Source of the DNA: Fredericiella sp038205395
GTDB lineage: Bacteria; Chloroflexota; Anaerolineae; Caldilineales; Caldilineaceae
NCBI GenBank assembly: GCA_038205395.1
Contig: JBBRBX010000003.1
Location: forward strand, 31,197-95,196
Direction of reading: 5' to 3'
Length of the DNA: 64,000 nt
Positions 18,779 through 27,972 of this stretch are shown here, piece after piece. The notes under the pieces are model-generated. The model was not told where the DNA came from. It was given only the letters and a program-made list of their open reading frames with translations, and did not search any database. The position numbers and the translations under genes are program-made. The stretch's first letter is position 1; every line of letters begins with the position of its first letter.

Positions 18779-19512
18779 CCTTCAAACCGATAACCGATAC
18801 TGCGCACAGTAACGATGCGAGTGGGATTGGAGGCATCGCGCTCGATCTTTTCGCGCAGCCAGCGCACGTGCACGTCTACTGTGCGGCTGCCGCCGTCATA
18901 CTCCCACCCCCACACCCGCTCCAAAATCAGATCACGGCTCAAGACTATGCCGCGGTTACGGGCCAGAAAGGTGAGAAGATCGAACTCTTTGGGTTTCAAG
19001 TGAAAAACCTGGCCGTCGCGCGTCAATTCGCGGCGGCTCAAATCAATGACCAGCGTATCGAAAACCATCTTTTCAGTGATGACATCCGGCTGTGGCGTCG
19101 ATGCCACTACTTCCCGATCCAGGCGCACGCGGCGCAGGAGCGCCTTGACTCGAGCCACCAATTCGCGCATACTAAACGGCTTGGTGAGGTAGTCATCGGC
19201 GCCGACTTCCAGCCCGACGATCTTGTCGATCTCCTCCGTGCGCGCCGTCAGCATCAGGATTGGCACGCTCGTCTCCTGGCGCAGAATGCGGCAGATTTCG
19301 AAGCCGTCCAGGCCCGGCAGCATGATATCCAGCACCACCAGGTCAGGTGTATACTTGCGCGCCGTTTCGAGCGCGGCGCGGCCATCCATGGCCGTATACA
19401 CCTCATATCCCTGCCGCCGCAGCGAATAATCAAGCGTCTCCACAAGCGTCTGCTCGTCCTCCACCACCAGTATCTTTGCTTTGTCTTCGCTCACAAATTC
19501 CATTTCTCCCAT
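18775..19512 (-). CDS. phoB: OmpR/PhoB-family response regulator
   Basis: The product of about 245 residues has a receiver domain (KILVVEDEQTLVETLDYSL with the acidic pair, phosphoacceptor Asp in VVLDIMLPGLDG, Thr in MLTART, Lys in DDYLTKPF) and a winged-helix DNA-binding domain (DGQVFHLKPKEFDLLTFLAR, SRTVDVHVRWLREKIE, RSIGYRFEG). It should bind the Pho boxes described here. Three ATGs lie close together (19521, 19512, 19503). The one at 19512 has GGAG at the best spacing. The kinase gene follows, and an EamA transporter gene ends 15 bases upstream, so it may also be read from that promoter. The symbol could equally be phoP. Confidence 0.93.
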   Translation of the reverse strand: MGEMEFVSEDKAKILVVEDEQTLVETLDYSLRRQGYEVYTAMDGRAALETARKYTPDLVVLDIMLPGLDGFEICRILRQETSVPILMLTARTEEIDKIVGLEVGADDYLTKPFSMRELVARVKALLRRVRLDREVVASTPQPDVITEKMVFDTLVIDLSRRELTRDGQVFHLKPKEFDLLTFLARNRGIVLSRDLILERVWGWEYDGGSRTVDVHVRWLREKIERDASNPTRIVTVRSIGYRFEG

Positions 19513-19527
19513 CGTAGCCATCTCCGT

Positions 19528-20415
19528 TTAACCGGCCAGCCCCGCCTTGCGCAGGGAGCGGCGGCTGCCGGCGCCCTGCACCAATCCTCGCATAAGGGCG
19601 GCAATAATCACAATCGCTCCTCCCACCATCGTCAACGGGCCGGGCATCTCACCATAGAACAGCAGCACCCAAATGGGGTTGAGTATCGGCTCCAGCGTCG
19701 ACAAGAGAACAATTTCCAAGGCAGGAAGCCGCTTGATGGCGTAGCCATACAAGATGAAGGGAATCCCCAGTTGAAAGATTCCCAAAAACAGCACGATGCC
19801 CCAGTCCAGCGGCGTTGGCGTGGCAGTCAGCAGAAAAGGCAGGCCAATGGCGGCAGCCAGCAGGTGCCCCAAAAGCACCGTCTCATAGGGGGAGCCATCC
19901 TTCTGCTTGCGCAGAAACAGCGTCATCCAGGCCATCGTCACACCGGAAGCAATAGCCAGCAGGTTGCCCAATTGGCCGGCGGCGGTCAGCCTATCGCCGA
20001 AGAACAGCAGCATCCCCACCGCAATCAGCCCCATCGTTGCATAATCAATGGGCCGTGGGCGTTCGTGCAAGTACCAGCTTCCGAACAACGCCACCCACAG
20101 CGGGGCAGTATATTGCAGCAGAATGGCATTGGCGGCCGAAGTCAACTGTGTAGCAGTCACAAAAAGAGCAAAGGTGACTGCCTGGGCAAACGCACCCCCA
20201 ATCTGCGGCACAGACCAGGTAAAACGGGGGCGGCGAATGTAGAGAGCCAGCACTGCCGCGGCCAGCAGCGAGCGCCCGCCCACAATTGCCAGCGCAGGCA
20301 GTGTGGACTCTTTAATCAACAGACCGCTTGTACTCCACAACGTTACACAAATCAACAGCAGCCAGACCGCTTTGCGCTCTTGCTGCGCACCAGCCGCCTC
20401 AATTTTGTCTTCCAC
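19528..20415 (-). CDS. EamA/DMT-family transporter
   Basis: The 295-residue protein has about ten hydrophobic segments arranged as two EamA repeats (LLLICVTLWSTSGLLIKEST at the start of the first; VLLSTLEPILNPIWVLLFYGE near the end of the second). This is the drug/metabolite exporter superfamily, and the substrate cannot be told from sequence. The start is a GTG at 20415 with GAGG upstream; no suitable ATG is near. It precedes the Pho regulator gene on the same strand with a gap of 6-15 bases, so cotranscription is likely, though a phosphate-related role is not shown. Confidence 0.88.
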   Translation of the reverse strand: MEDKIEAAGAQQERKAVWLLLICVTLWSTSGLLIKESTLPALAIVGGRSLLAAAVLALYIRRPRFTWSVPQIGGAFAQAVTFALFVTATQLTSAANAILLQYTAPLWVALFGSWYLHERPRPIDYATMGLIAVGMLLFFGDRLTAAGQLGNLLAIASGVTMAWMTLFLRKQKDGSPYETVLLGHLLAAAIGLPFLLTATPTPLDWGIVLFLGIFQLGIPFILYGYAIKRLPALEIVLLSTLEPILNPIWVLLFYGEMPGPLTMVGGAIVIIAALMRGLVQGAGSRRSLRKAGLAG

Positions 20416-20480
20416 CGGAAGCCTCTACTCCCTTACTGCCGCCTGGTCATCTCAGACTGGTTTTCTCAGACATAGAGTCA

Positions 20481-22139
20481 CTAAAAGCCGCCGGGCAGAA
20501 AGGCTACCAGCAGTTGTGCCAGGATAATTTTGGCGATGGTCGCCATCGGAAAGGCAAGCGCATAGCCGTGGTTGGGCAGATCGTTCTTGGCCTGTGTCAC
20601 CGCATAAGCCTGTACGGCAGGCTGCGTGTGTACAGCCGCCATCATGCCAATCGCCAAACCAAACGGAATCTTGAGCAGTTTGTAGGCAATCACCAGGAAC
20701 AGGAAGGTAGTCAGCAGCGATACAACGGCCCCGGCGACCAGGATTTGCAGACCACCTGCGTTTTGCAGCGTGGAGAGAAAAGTGTAGCCGGAGCGGATGC
20801 CGATGCCTGCCAAGAGAATGGTCAAACCGACTTGCCGCAAGGTGAGGTTGGCGCTGTAGGGCAGGCTCCAAACCATGGGCCCCGTGCGGCGCAGTGCGCT
20901 GAGAATTAAGGCGACGATCAGCGGGCCGCCTGCCTCGCCAAGACGAAACTGAATGCCGCCGGGCAGCGAAATGGGAATCATGCCGATCAGCAGACCCAGT
21001 GAAAGCCCCACGCCAAGAGACAAAAGATTGATTTCACTCAACGAACGATACGAATCGCCAAAGAACTCGCTGATCGGCTTGACCTGGCTGCGCGGGGCGA
21101 CAAAACGCACACGGTCGCCCAGTTCCAACACCAGGTCGGCCGTCGCCAGCAGTTCAATGTCGCCGCGACGCACGCGCGTCACAATGGCGCCGAATTTCTG
21201 CGGCAGATCCAGATCCGACAGCCTCTTGCCCACCAAGCTCTGCTGCGAGACAAAGACACGGCGAAAATCATAGGCGCTGCGATCCAGATCCAACTGTTCT
21301 TCGGCAGGCGTGCCCATTTCTCGCACAACCGCATCTACATGCTCCGGTGTGCCGATGATGCTGAGCAGATCACCGGCGTGCAGTACAGTATCGCGCGTGG
21401 TGAGTTCAACGGTGTTGCCCTGGCGGATACGACCGAAGATCACTCCCCACTGTTGATGCGGAGTCAGGTCGCGCAACGGAATATTGAGGAAGGCAGGATT
21501 GGTAAGCAGCACGGTGCGGTTGTAGATTTCTTGCTCGACGGGAAACATATCGCGCACGCGCTGGGCATCGGCGCGGTAGTTGATGTTCCAGAGGCCGCGC
21601 AAGATGGTAATGGCGAGCATCGGCCCGATCACGCCCATTGGATAGCTGACCGAGTAGCCGACCACTGGGGCGGCGGCCGCTGCTTTGGCAATATCGGCGG
21701 GCGCTGTGGTGGCGATGTAGTTGGTGACCTGCGCAAGCGCCGGCGTGTTGGTAAGGGCGCCGGTAAAGATACCTGCGCTCACTGACGGCTTGAAACCAAA
21801 AGCAAAGTGCTCGGCCACCACCACCGCCGCGGCTAAAATCAGCACGCCGGCCACCACCAGATTATCGCGCAGCCCGCTGCGCGAAAAGGAGGCAAAAAAG
21901 CCTGGCCCGCTGGCCAGCCCCACTGTGTACACGAACAGCACCAGCCCCAGCGAAACGACGATCGGCGGCAGCGTCAACCGCTCGTCAAGTGCGCCAAAAA
22001 AGAGGCCCACAAAAAGCACCGCGGCCACACCAAGTCCCGTCCCTTTGATTTTGATTTCTCCCAGCGCATATCCAATGGCAGAAACGACGAACAGCAACAA
22101 AAGTGGCTGTTCAACAAGCAGATCGATTACGCGTTCCAT
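20481..22139 (-). CDS. AspT/YidE/YbjL-family transporter with two RCK_C domains
   Basis: The 552-residue protein has an N-terminal membrane block (LLLLFVVSAIGYALGEIKIKG), two central TrkA_C/RCK_C-like soluble domains (about residues 210-280 and 290-365, the second ending LELGDRVRFVAP) and a C-terminal membrane block (GVGLSLGLLIGMIPISLPG, with LPNHGYALAFPMATIAKIIL near the end). This is the duplicated AspT/YidE layout of aspartate:alanine-type exchangers. The substrate is unknown. The ATG at 22139 has AAAGGG upstream. It is divergent from nirK across a 285-bp gap. Confidence 0.88.
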   Translation of the reverse strand: MERVIDLLVEQPLLLLFVVSAIGYALGEIKIKGTGLGVAAVLFVGLFFGALDERLTLPPIVVSLGLVLFVYTVGLASGPGFFASFSRSGLRDNLVVAGVLILAAAVVVAEHFAFGFKPSVSAGIFTGALTNTPALAQVTNYIATTAPADIAKAAAAAPVVGYSVSYPMGVIGPMLAITILRGLWNINYRADAQRVRDMFPVEQEIYNRTVLLTNPAFLNIPLRDLTPHQQWGVIFGRIRQGNTVELTTRDTVLHAGDLLSIIGTPEHVDAVVREMGTPAEEQLDLDRSAYDFRRVFVSQQSLVGKRLSDLDLPQKFGAIVTRVRRGDIELLATADLVLELGDRVRFVAPRSQVKPISEFFGDSYRSLSEINLLSLGVGLSLGLLIGMIPISLPGGIQFRLGEAGGPLIVALILSALRRTGPMVWSLPYSANLTLRQVGLTILLAGIGIRSGYTFLSTLQNAGGLQILVAGAVVSLLTTFLFLVIAYKLLKIPFGLAIGMMAAVHTQPAVQAYAVTQAKNDLPNHGYALAFPMATIAKIILAQLLVAFLPGGF

Positions 22140-22424
22140 AAAACCCTTTCCAAAAAAGAATGGTTAACGCGCTCAGTATAGACGATGTAGGCGTGTGTTC
22201 AAATGGAGGGAGGCGAAGTCAAACAAAGTTGTGGCTGTCGGACAAGGTCCTTTGTCGCCTGCGATCCGTATTCGTAGACAAAATCCATATCCACATCTAT
22301 GGACGAACCCCACACCCTCTGCTTGCCTAGCATTACAAAAGACAATATAGCCTGATTTGATGCATACTTGCTGTGGACAAGCGTGCGACAAGCAAATTAT
22401 GGCACACAAGAGGGAGAAAAGAAC
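22140..22424. other. Divergent intergenic region before nirK
   Basis: A 285-bp gap between the divergent transporter and nirK. It is AT-richer than its surroundings and should hold both promoters. The only visible element is a loose inverted repeat TCCATA/TATGGA (22284-22303, spacer of 8). I see no FNR/NnrR-type TTGAT-N4-ATCAA site. Confidence 0.4.
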
Positions 22425-23741
22425 GTGCAATCGCCAATACTGCAGAATGGGTTAGACAGCGAAATGACGAACGGGGCAGAGAAGCAGGCGAAGAACGAGA
22501 GGGAGGATGAAGTAGTGGAAGCCCAGCCGGCAGCCGGAGTCAGCCGGCGCACACTGCTGCGCACAGCCGGGCTGCTGGCCCTCAGTGGGACAGCACTCAG
22601 CGCCTGTGGGTACGACAAAACGCTGCAGATCGCACCCCTGCCTACAGCGATGCCCGTTCTGCCGGCGACGGCTTTACCTGCCGTGGCGGCTGCACCAGCG
22701 GAGACGGCTGTCCCTACAGAGGCGCCGGCCACCGCTGCACCGGCTGCGGCTGAGGCCGGCGCCGCCGCAACTGCTGCCCCTACCCCGGCCCAGCCGGCGA
22801 ATAACATTCGCGTGGCGGCGGATCCCACGGCCATTCCGGGACCGGTGGACTGGACGGAGCCAAAACGTCACCAAATTGCGATGGATGTAGTAGAGGTGAT
22901 CACCGAAATTGAACCAGGCGTAACGTTCACCTATATGACCTTTGGCGGCCAGATTCCAGGGCCGATGATACGTGTGCGCCAAGGTGATACGATTGAGTTT
23001 AGCCTCAGCAACCTGCCCCCCAACATCATGCCCCACAACATTGATTTCCACGCCATCTACGGCACGGGCGGCGGCTCCGAGGCCACAATGGTCATGGCCG
23101 GCCAGACCAACGGCATGGTCTTCAAGGCGATGTATCCCGGTGCCTTTATCTATCACTGCGCCGTGCCCAATATGGACTATCACATCAGTTCCGGCATGTT
23201 CGGGATGATTGTAGTTGAGCCGCCGGAAGGGCTGCCGCCTGTGGACCGTGAATTTTATTTAGGCCAGCACGAGCTTTACACCGATCAAGCGGCGGGCGTT
23301 GCGGGCCACCATAATTTCGACTTTGCGGCCATGCTGCGGGAAGATCCGAGCTACGTGCTGCTCAACGGGGAAAAATACGCGCTGACCCCGGATCGGCGCG
23401 GGGCAATCCAGGCTAATGTGGGCGAGACGGCGCGCATCTTCTTTGTCTGCGGCGGGCCGAACCTGACCAGCCATTTCCATCCTATCGGCAATGTCTGGAC
23501 GAAGGCATGGCGCGAAGGAGCAATTTTAAGCAACCCGGAGCGGTATGTGCAGACGGTGGCGGTTCCGCCCGGCAGTTGCCTGATCGCCGAAATGGAATTC
23601 CCAGTTCCCAGTCATATCAAGTTGGTCGACCATGCGCTGACGCGCGTCGTCAGTAAAGGGATGCTGGGTATGATCGAAGTGACAGGCGAGGCCCAGCCCG
23701 ACATTTTTATGCCAGACCTGCCCGGTGATCCCACGAGTTAA
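22425..23741 (+). CDS. nirK: Tat-exported lipoprotein copper nitrite reductase (NirK)
   Basis: The 438-residue protein reduces nitrite to nitric oxide in the family's known reaction. R41-R42 lie in SRRTLLRTAGLLALSG with a lipobox ending at C61, so it is a Tat-exported lipoprotein. A Pro/Ala linker of about 60 residues follows. Two cupredoxin domains carry type-1 copper ligands H204, C245, H253 and M258 (MPHNIDFHA, FIYHCAVPNMDYHISSGM) and type-2 ligands H209, H244 and probably H403 (VDHALTRV). Catalytic D207 and a His near 350-352 (TSHFHPIG) are also present. The start is GTG at 22425 with AGGGAG 8 nt upstream; a TTG further up lacks a ribosome site. No nor, nos or nar gene is in the window. 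Confidence 0.94.
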   Translation: MQSPILQNGLDSEMTNGAEKQAKNEREDEVVEAQPAAGVSRRTLLRTAGLLALSGTALSACGYDKTLQIAPLPTAMPVLPATALPAVAAAPAETAVPTEAPATAAPAAAEAGAAATAAPTPAQPANNIRVAADPTAIPGPVDWTEPKRHQIAMDVVEVITEIEPGVTFTYMTFGGQIPGPMIRVRQGDTIEFSLSNLPPNIMPHNIDFHAIYGTGGGSEATMVMAGQTNGMVFKAMYPGAFIYHCAVPNMDYHISSGMFGMIVVEPPEGLPPVDREFYLGQHELYTDQAAGVAGHHNFDFAAMLREDPSYVLLNGEKYALTPDRRGAIQANVGETARIFFVCGGPNLTSHFHPIGNVWTKAWREGAILSNPERYVQTVAVPPGSCLIAEMEFPVPSHIKLVDHALTRVVSKGMLGMIEVTGEAQPDIFMPDLPGDPTS

Positions 23742-23804
23742 AGGGTACACAAGTAACTAGCCGCAGTCGAGAACTGCTGATCCGAAGTGTATATGTCCAC
23801 CTAT

Positions 23805-23838
23805 GGCAGGACGCCGGCACAAACGCCGGCGTCCTGCC
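23805..23838 (+). terminator. Perfect hairpin after nirK
   Basis: A 14-bp perfect GC-rich stem (GGCAGGACGCCGGC paired with GCCGGCGTCCTGCC, loop of 6) lies 63 bases after the nirK stop. No T-run follows, so it may be a Rho-assisted or processing hairpin rather than a classical intrinsic terminator. Confidence 0.65.
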
Positions 23839-23934
23839 GCCTTCGCCTGATTTGCAGCCGCCAGAAAGCAAACAATCATTTGCCGTCTATATAAACAGCG
23901 GTATGATGACAAGCAAGGAAAGGGCGGCACATTG

Positions 23935-26784
23935 ATGAGAGCAAGTGCTTGGTGGGCATACGCTAAGCGCCACCAAGGTGTTTATACCTCCCTGGTGCTG
24001 CTGCTGGCAGGCATTTCGTTCTTCCATTGGCGCGGCATCAGGCCCGGTTATGCTTTCCTTCCTGTAGATTTAGCCCAGCGCCTGCTGCCCTGGCGTGATG
24101 CACCGTCTGTATCACTGCAAAACTGGTTGATCAGCGACCCACTCTACCAGTTCTACCCTTTTCTGATACAGTCGGTTGCCGGTCTGCAATCCGGCCAGCC
24201 TTTGTTGTGGAACCCAGCGATTTTGTCCGGCCATCCTGCTCTTGCCGATCCGCTGTTCCAGACTTTCTATCCCGTATTGGCGCTCCTCTCTTTGGCTGTA
24301 GGCCCCGCACGCGGTTTTACACTCGGTCTCGTGGCGCACAGCTTGGCAGCCGGCTTGATGATGTTCGGTTTTCTGCGCTCGCAGCACTTGCGACCCACGG
24401 CGGCAGCAGGAGGCGCATTTATTTATGCCTTGAGTGGCTATATGGTGACCTGGTTTGAGTTTCCGTTTTGGCTGACTACCTTAACCTGGCTGCCAGGCAT
24501 CCTATGGGCCTATCAGTGGGCGGTTGATCGCGGACGCTGGCGGCTGGCTGGTGCTGCCGGGCTGCTCTATGGAGTGGCTTTGTTGGCCGGCCAATACCAA
24601 TTCATCGTAATTTTCTCTCTCTTTTGGGGCATGTACGCTGTAGCGTTGGCGATTCTCAGCCGGCGCGCGGGGCATCATTTTCTATCTCCATTGTTGATCT
24701 TTCTGATCGCTTTATGCATTGGCTGGTTGATCGGCAGCATTCAAATATTGAATCTGGCGGAGCTGCTGGCGCTCAGCCGCCGTTCACTGGGCGCATCGGC
24801 AGGCGAGGCGCTGCCTTTGTCACAACTGGTCACACTTCTGCTGCCGAATGCTTACGGCAACCCCACATGGGCTGCCAGCTATTGGGGCTTTGGCAACTAC
24901 AACGAGCAGACGATTTACATGGGAATCGTGGCTGTTTTTTTTGCTTGGCTGGCACTATTCCGCAGACCACGCTACTGGCCTGCGTTTTTACTTTTCTGCA
25001 TCACACTGCTGCTGTGGTTTGCGGTGGGTGGCCCAGGCACATCATTTTTGCTTATGCTGCCTGTCTTTCACCAAATCACATTGCATCGCTCCCTATTTCT
25101 GCTGCCCTTGCTGGTTGCATGGCTGACGGCTTATGGGATTGATGATGGTGTCTGGTCTTGGCAGGTGCTGTTGTTGGCTGTAGTAGGGCTAGGAATCCTT
25201 AGTGCGGGCGCCGTCTACTTGACCGGGAACCATCACCCCACGGGTGCGAATGCACTTTTATATAGTGATTACTGGTTTAGCACAGCATTCGTGGTTGGCA
25301 CAGCGCTGCTTCTGTTTGGGCGTAGGCAATGGCCGCATCGGCGCTCGCTCGCCGACTCGCTCATCGTTGGGCTTATTTTTGTGAACCTTTTTTGGTTTGG
25401 CCACAGCTACAACCCGACAGGAAAAATTACCGAGTTATTTCCTGCCACCGCGACCACACAGTTTTTACAAACCAATTCGGGTCTGGGTCGAGTCGCAGCG
25501 CTGCAGCGCGGTGACGCACTTCTCTTTGGGCCGAATCTCCTTGCCACTTATGGCGCCCAGGAGCCAGGCGGCTACTCCTCGTTAGTCGCCGCCGCCTACC
25601 ACGAACTGATCAGCCGCGGCGATCCTGAGGTGGACTCCCCTTGGCTGGAGCGAAGCAGCAACTTTGTACTCTTGAGTCATCCCAGTGAACGATTGCTCGA
25701 TCTGCTCAACATTGAATTGCTGGTGTCGCCTGAAGTCCTCCCCGATCCCGGCCCAGCAACCGAAATTGCGGGGGCAGGCTGCAGCGGACAGGCCGTTCCG
25801 CTGCGCACAGGCGAACCGCTGGCAGGGCAATGGCGCGTGTGGCACAGCGCCATCAATCGAATTGACATTCCACTGGCGCCGGCAAACGCAGGCGGCAGCG
25901 AGACCGGCAGCATCCACTTGCGTATCCGGCGCGACGGTGCAGACGGTGTTTTGATCGTCGATGCCGCGGCGCCAATCCATGAGGTGCTGCAACAGCCGCA
26001 GTGGACCGTCTATTTTGCACCTGAAACCGGCGCACCAGGACGAGATTACCTCTGGCAATTAAGTGTTGAAGGAAGCAGAGACGCGAGTCTGGAAATTTGC
26101 ACCGACCACAGTGGTGCGCCTGCCCTGTCAGTCTATGGCGCACGAATGTCGGAGGTGGAACTGGCTGAAGAGAATGGCGTGCACGTTTACCGCCGCTATG
26201 CACCCTTTTATCGGGCGGCTGTCGTCTATGCCGCCCAGCCGGCAATGGGAACCGACGACGATCTGGATCGCCTGCTGGATCCAGCATTTGATGCACGCAA
26301 CATTGCGCTGACGGATCAGCCGCTTGATCTGCCGCCACAGCCGGCGCGACCGGCCACACAAGCAGAGATTGTCGTCTACGAAAACAACCGAGTGGTGATC
26401 CAGGCCACGGCGGAGGATACAGGGCTGCTGGTGTTAGCCGATCAGGAGTATCCCGGCTGGCAAGCCACAGTCGATGGGATACCAGCGCCAATCTTGCGCG
26501 TGAATCATGTCATGCGCGGCGTTGAACTGAGTGCAGGCGAACATACCGTCACCTTCACCTTTGCACCGCGCCCTTTGCAGATCGGCGCAGTGCTGACCAG
26601 CCTTGGCTTGTTTTTGGTGATCCTGCTCCTCGTGTGGGACAGACGACGCGCAAACGTGCCAATGCAGGCAAAAGCTGCTACAATCGCCGCTGTTCTGCAA
26701 AGGGAGATGGATCGATGCAAACTGCGAAATCAAGAACATTGCGACATAAATCCCAGCCAGGCTTCTGGCTGCGGCGGGGAGTAG
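23935..26784 (+). CDS. YfhO-like multi-pass membrane protein
   Basis: The 949-residue protein has about a dozen hydrophobic segments in residues 15-480 (LVLLLAGISFFHWRGIRPGY, then GFTLGLVAHSLAAGLMMFGF and others). A large extracytoplasmic region of about 400 residues follows, with the signature LLVLADQEYPGWQATVDG, GVELSAGEHTVTFTF and a last TM (IGAVLTSLGLFLVILLLVW). The layout and the 'YPGW' segment match YfhO / bacterial membrane protein families linked to glycosylation of cell-wall polymers, but the reaction is not known here. The ATG at 23935 follows GGAAAGGG and is preferred to the adjacent TTG. The final 25 codons overlap the next gene. Confidence 0.85.
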   Translation: MRASAWWAYAKRHQGVYTSLVLLLAGISFFHWRGIRPGYAFLPVDLAQRLLPWRDAPSVSLQNWLISDPLYQFYPFLIQSVAGLQSGQPLLWNPAILSGHPALADPLFQTFYPVLALLSLAVGPARGFTLGLVAHSLAAGLMMFGFLRSQHLRPTAAAGGAFIYALSGYMVTWFEFPFWLTTLTWLPGILWAYQWAVDRGRWRLAGAAGLLYGVALLAGQYQFIVIFSLFWGMYAVALAILSRRAGHHFLSPLLIFLIALCIGWLIGSIQILNLAELLALSRRSLGASAGEALPLSQLVTLLLPNAYGNPTWAASYWGFGNYNEQTIYMGIVAVFFAWLALFRRPRYWPAFLLFCITLLLWFAVGGPGTSFLLMLPVFHQITLHRSLFLLPLLVAWLTAYGIDDGVWSWQVLLLAVVGLGILSAGAVYLTGNHHPTGANALLYSDYWFSTAFVVGTALLLFGRRQWPHRRSLADSLIVGLIFVNLFWFGHSYNPTGKITELFPATATTQFLQTNSGLGRVAALQRGDALLFGPNLLATYGAQEPGGYSSLVAAAYHELISRGDPEVDSPWLERSSNFVLLSHPSERLLDLLNIELLVSPEVLPDPGPATEIAGAGCSGQAVPLRTGEPLAGQWRVWHSAINRIDIPLAPANAGGSETGSIHLRIRRDGADGVLIVDAAAPIHEVLQQPQWTVYFAPETGAPGRDYLWQLSVEGSRDASLEICTDHSGAPALSVYGARMSEVELAEENGVHVYRRYAPFYRAAVVYAAQPAMGTDDDLDRLLDPAFDARNIALTDQPLDLPPQPARPATQAEIVVYENNRVVIQATAEDTGLLVLADQEYPGWQATVDGIPAPILRVNHVMRGVELSAGEHTVTFTFAPRPLQIGAVLTSLGLFLVILLLVWDRRRANVPMQAKAATIAAVLQREMDRCKLRNQEHCDINPSQASGCGGE

Positions 26785-27944
26785 GATTGGCGCTCTTACT
26801 ATGGGTCGCTCTGCTGCCCGCGGGCTGCGGCCTGTTTGGTGCGGCAGGCGAGGCGCCTACGCCGCTGCCGACACGCACGCCGCTGCCGACTTTCACGCCT
26901 ACCCCTCTCGCCCCGCCAACCCAGCCGCCTGCGTCTGCCGCCGCAGCCGGCCAGCCGGATACGGCAGCCGCCGCCCCTGCGCCGGAAACGAGCGCCCTTC
27001 CACCGGAGGGCGAAACTGCTGCAGCGGTGGAAGTCACCACGACGGAAGCCGCACCAGCCACGCCGCTCCCGCCGACGCCGGCGGAAGCACTTTTAACGAT
27101 TGCTAGTGACCTCGTCAATATGCGCAGCGGGCCGGGAACGGAATTTGATCTGGTCGGCACGGCAGCCACAGGGGAGAGCTTCGCGCTGATTTCCAAAAAC
27201 GCCGCCGGTGACTGGTGGCAGATCTGCTGCGTCGGTGGGCAAAACGGCTGGGTGTTTGGCGAGTTGGCTACCGTACAGAATGGCGATACTGTGGCTGTGG
27301 CGACCGCAGCTCCGATCGCCGCGGCGCCCGCCGCCACAGCCGAGCCGGCGGAAGCTGCACCCGCACCAGCGGCTGCCACGGCTGCGCCTGCGGACGAGCC
27401 GATTCCGGTGGAATCAGCCCCGGTGGAGCCAGCCCCTGTCGAACAGCCGGCCCCCGCTGTATCCTACAATCCGGCAGCGGACAGCGCCGGCAATTTTGAC
27501 CCGAACGCCCAATATCAGATCGTGCAGTTCAAAGTGTTGGGACTCGACGAAAACAATGGCGGCATCCGCGACAGCAGCGCGCAGCACCATATCTTTTTGA
27601 CTGTGTTGGATCAGAACGGCAGCGGCGTTGACGGCGCGGTAGTGCGCAATCTGGCAGGCGAAAAAGGCGAGGTGACGACAGGCGGCAAGGGGCCAGGTAA
27701 GGCGGAAATCGTCATGTATTACGAGCCGTTCAAGCTGACGGTGGCCGCCGATCCATCTGGGCCGGTGACGAGCCAGGTCTCCAATCAGATGGGGCTGGTC
27801 TTTCCGCACTTGCCTGACCTGGTGGGCAAATTAGGCGACGTAAACTATGAATACGGCGCTTGTCCCACCATCGACATCAAATGCCAATGGCCGATCCAGG
27901 CGATCCACTTCTCTTATGAGATTACGTTTCAAAAGGTGAAGTAG
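26715..27944 (+). CDS. Lipoprotein with bacterial SH3 domain
   Basis: The 409-residue product has a basic N-terminus, a hydrophobic segment GVGLALLLWVALLPAGC (lipobox Cys about residue 38) and a Pro/Thr/Ala-rich linker. An SH3b domain follows at about residues 130-190 (DLVNMRSGPGTEFDLVG, DWWQICC, GQNGWVFGEL), then a second low-complexity linker. The C-terminal domain of about 150 residues (YQIVQFKVLGLDENNGGIR, HHIFLTVLDQNG, GKAEIVMYYEP) may be an Ig-like fold. AGGGAG lies 9 nt before the ATG at 26715. The start overlaps the YfhO-like gene by 70 bases, suggesting translational coupling. It is probably an envelope protein of unknown role. Confidence 0.87.
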   Translation: MQTAKSRTLRHKSQPGFWLRRGVGLALLLWVALLPAGCGLFGAAGEAPTPLPTRTPLPTFTPTPLAPPTQPPASAAAAGQPDTAAAAPAPETSALPPEGETAAAVEVTTTEAAPATPLPPTPAEALLTIASDLVNMRSGPGTEFDLVGTAATGESFALISKNAAGDWWQICCVGGQNGWVFGELATVQNGDTVAVATAAPIAAAPAATAEPAEAAPAPAAATAAPADEPIPVESAPVEPAPVEQPAPAVSYNPAADSAGNFDPNAQYQIVQFKVLGLDENNGGIRDSSAQHHIFLTVLDQNGSGVDGAVVRNLAGEKGEVTTGGKGPGKAEIVMYYEPFKLTVAADPSGPVTSQVSNQMGLVFPHLPDLVGKLGDVNYEYGACPTIDIKCQWPIQAIHFSYEITFQKVK

Positions 27945-27972
27945 CGCAGCAGCTGGCCGCTGGCGTTATGTT

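Noticed and set aside
18868..20475. 535-codon plus-strand open frame
   Set aside because: Antisense to the response regulator and EamA genes; His/Gln/Arg-rich translation without domain motifs.
22173..22430. Possible 85-residue minus-strand protein before nirK
   Set aside because: No ribosome site, no family pattern, and it covers the divergent promoter region.
22284..23806. Similar motifs near CCACATCTATGG and CCACCTATGG on both sides of nirK as attachment-like repeats
   Set aside because: Only about ten bases match with differences, and no mobility gene lies between them.
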